Source: an archaeon (GTDB lineage Archaea; Asgardarchaeota; Hermodarchaeia; Hermodarchaeales; Hermodarchaeaceae). From it: DNA of 5,244 nt. The stretch spans positions 1 through 5,244 of the forward strand of contig JABXGV010000082.1 in NCBI GenBank assembly GCA_016550485.1, read 5' to 3'. Below the pieces are notes generated by a model. It searched no databases and was not told where the DNA came from. It saw only the letters and a program-made list of their open reading frames with translations. This document shows, one piece after another, positions 5,075 through 5,244 of this stretch (position 1 is its first letter; every line of letters starts with the position of its first letter). The translations under genes were made by a program, and so were the position numbers.

Positions 5075-5244
5075 CTAGCGTTGTGCCATTGCCTTGTTCA
5101 CTTCCCGTATCAAGGCGATTAACTCCTCTTCGCGTTCACGGTTACCTGTTTCACGTGCAATCTTTAATGAAAATTGGAGCGAGTCCAATGCCTTGTTGTA
5201 CTGGCCCATTTGGGTATAGCATTCTCCCATCCGGCCAAGCAGCA
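5075..5244 (-). CDS. TPR-family protein, C-terminal end (runs off right edge)
   Basis: The last 55 codons of a gene that starts beyond the right edge; stop is TAG at 5077-5075. The visible part contains one clear TPR, GRMGECYTQMGQYNKALDSL, followed by the second-helix end SLKIARETGN, and then a charged C-terminal helix ending KAMAQR. The repeat has the longer LGN/SNAP-like character (IARETGN) seen in repeats 2-5 of the 323-residue protein. The charged end differs from the LAxxGVxx end of the two complete TPR proteins, so it is a more distant member. It converges on the zinc-ribbon gene with 34 bp between stop codons. The role is presumably protein binding. Confidence 0.75.
   Translation of the reverse strand, partial: LLGRMGECYTQMGQYNKALDSLQFSLKIARETGNREREEELIALIREVNKAMAQR

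Noticed and set aside
5041..5078. Continuation of the GTG-4869 frame to a stop at 5078
   Set aside because: After about residue 14 this frame loses all cysteine pairing and reads as a shadow of the zinc-ribbon frame; the tail overlaps the TPR gene end.

Overview
The window looks like chromosomal DNA of an uncultured archaeon, possibly an Asgard-type (for example Thorarchaeota-like) lineage. The evidence is TATA boxes with purine-rich BRE-like flanks about 25 bp (leaderless) or 35-50 bp ahead of start codons, TPR proteins in several copies, a winged-helix regulator of archaeal style, and a secreted protein ending in a PGF-type motif, a membrane helix and an RKR tail. Base composition is moderate. 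No rRNA, tRNA, CRISPR array, insertion sequence or phage gene was seen. The lineage assignment is inference from style, not from a marker gene.

Layout from left to right. A TPR-family gene leaves the window on the minus strand (start 248). A complete 207-residue TPR gene (940-317) and an 87-residue two-helix membrane protein (1239-976) lie upstream on the same strand. A divergent plus-strand gene (1365-1949) encodes a 194-residue protein with one N-terminal membrane anchor and no recognisable family. It converges on a minus-strand surface protein (about 2833-2060), with a 9-bp perfect inverted repeat between them. An AT-rich divergent control region (about 2843-3048) separates the surface protein from a plus-strand winged-helix transcription factor (3049-3717). 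That gene converges, 30 bp apart, on a 323-residue protein with seven TPRs (4719-3748). A divergent short plus-strand gene (about 4869-5040) encodes two zinc ribbons but appears frameshifted. The C-terminal end of a fourth TPR gene (minus strand, stop at 5075) enters from the right edge.

The main theme is a set of four minus-strand TPR genes, each apparently with its own promoter where that end is visible. They share an N-terminal helical lead-in, a degenerate first TPR and, in the two complete ones, a similar C-terminal end. TPR proteins are scaffolds, so the set may form or vary a protein-interaction platform, but the partners are unknown. The regulator and surface protein share a divergent promoter region with repeated short motifs, so local control of the surface protein is plausible but unproven. 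Nothing here reconstructs a known pathway or defence system. The items most worth checking are the TPR paralogue cluster, the broken zinc-ribbon gene and the dyad covering the start codon of the 207-residue TPR gene.
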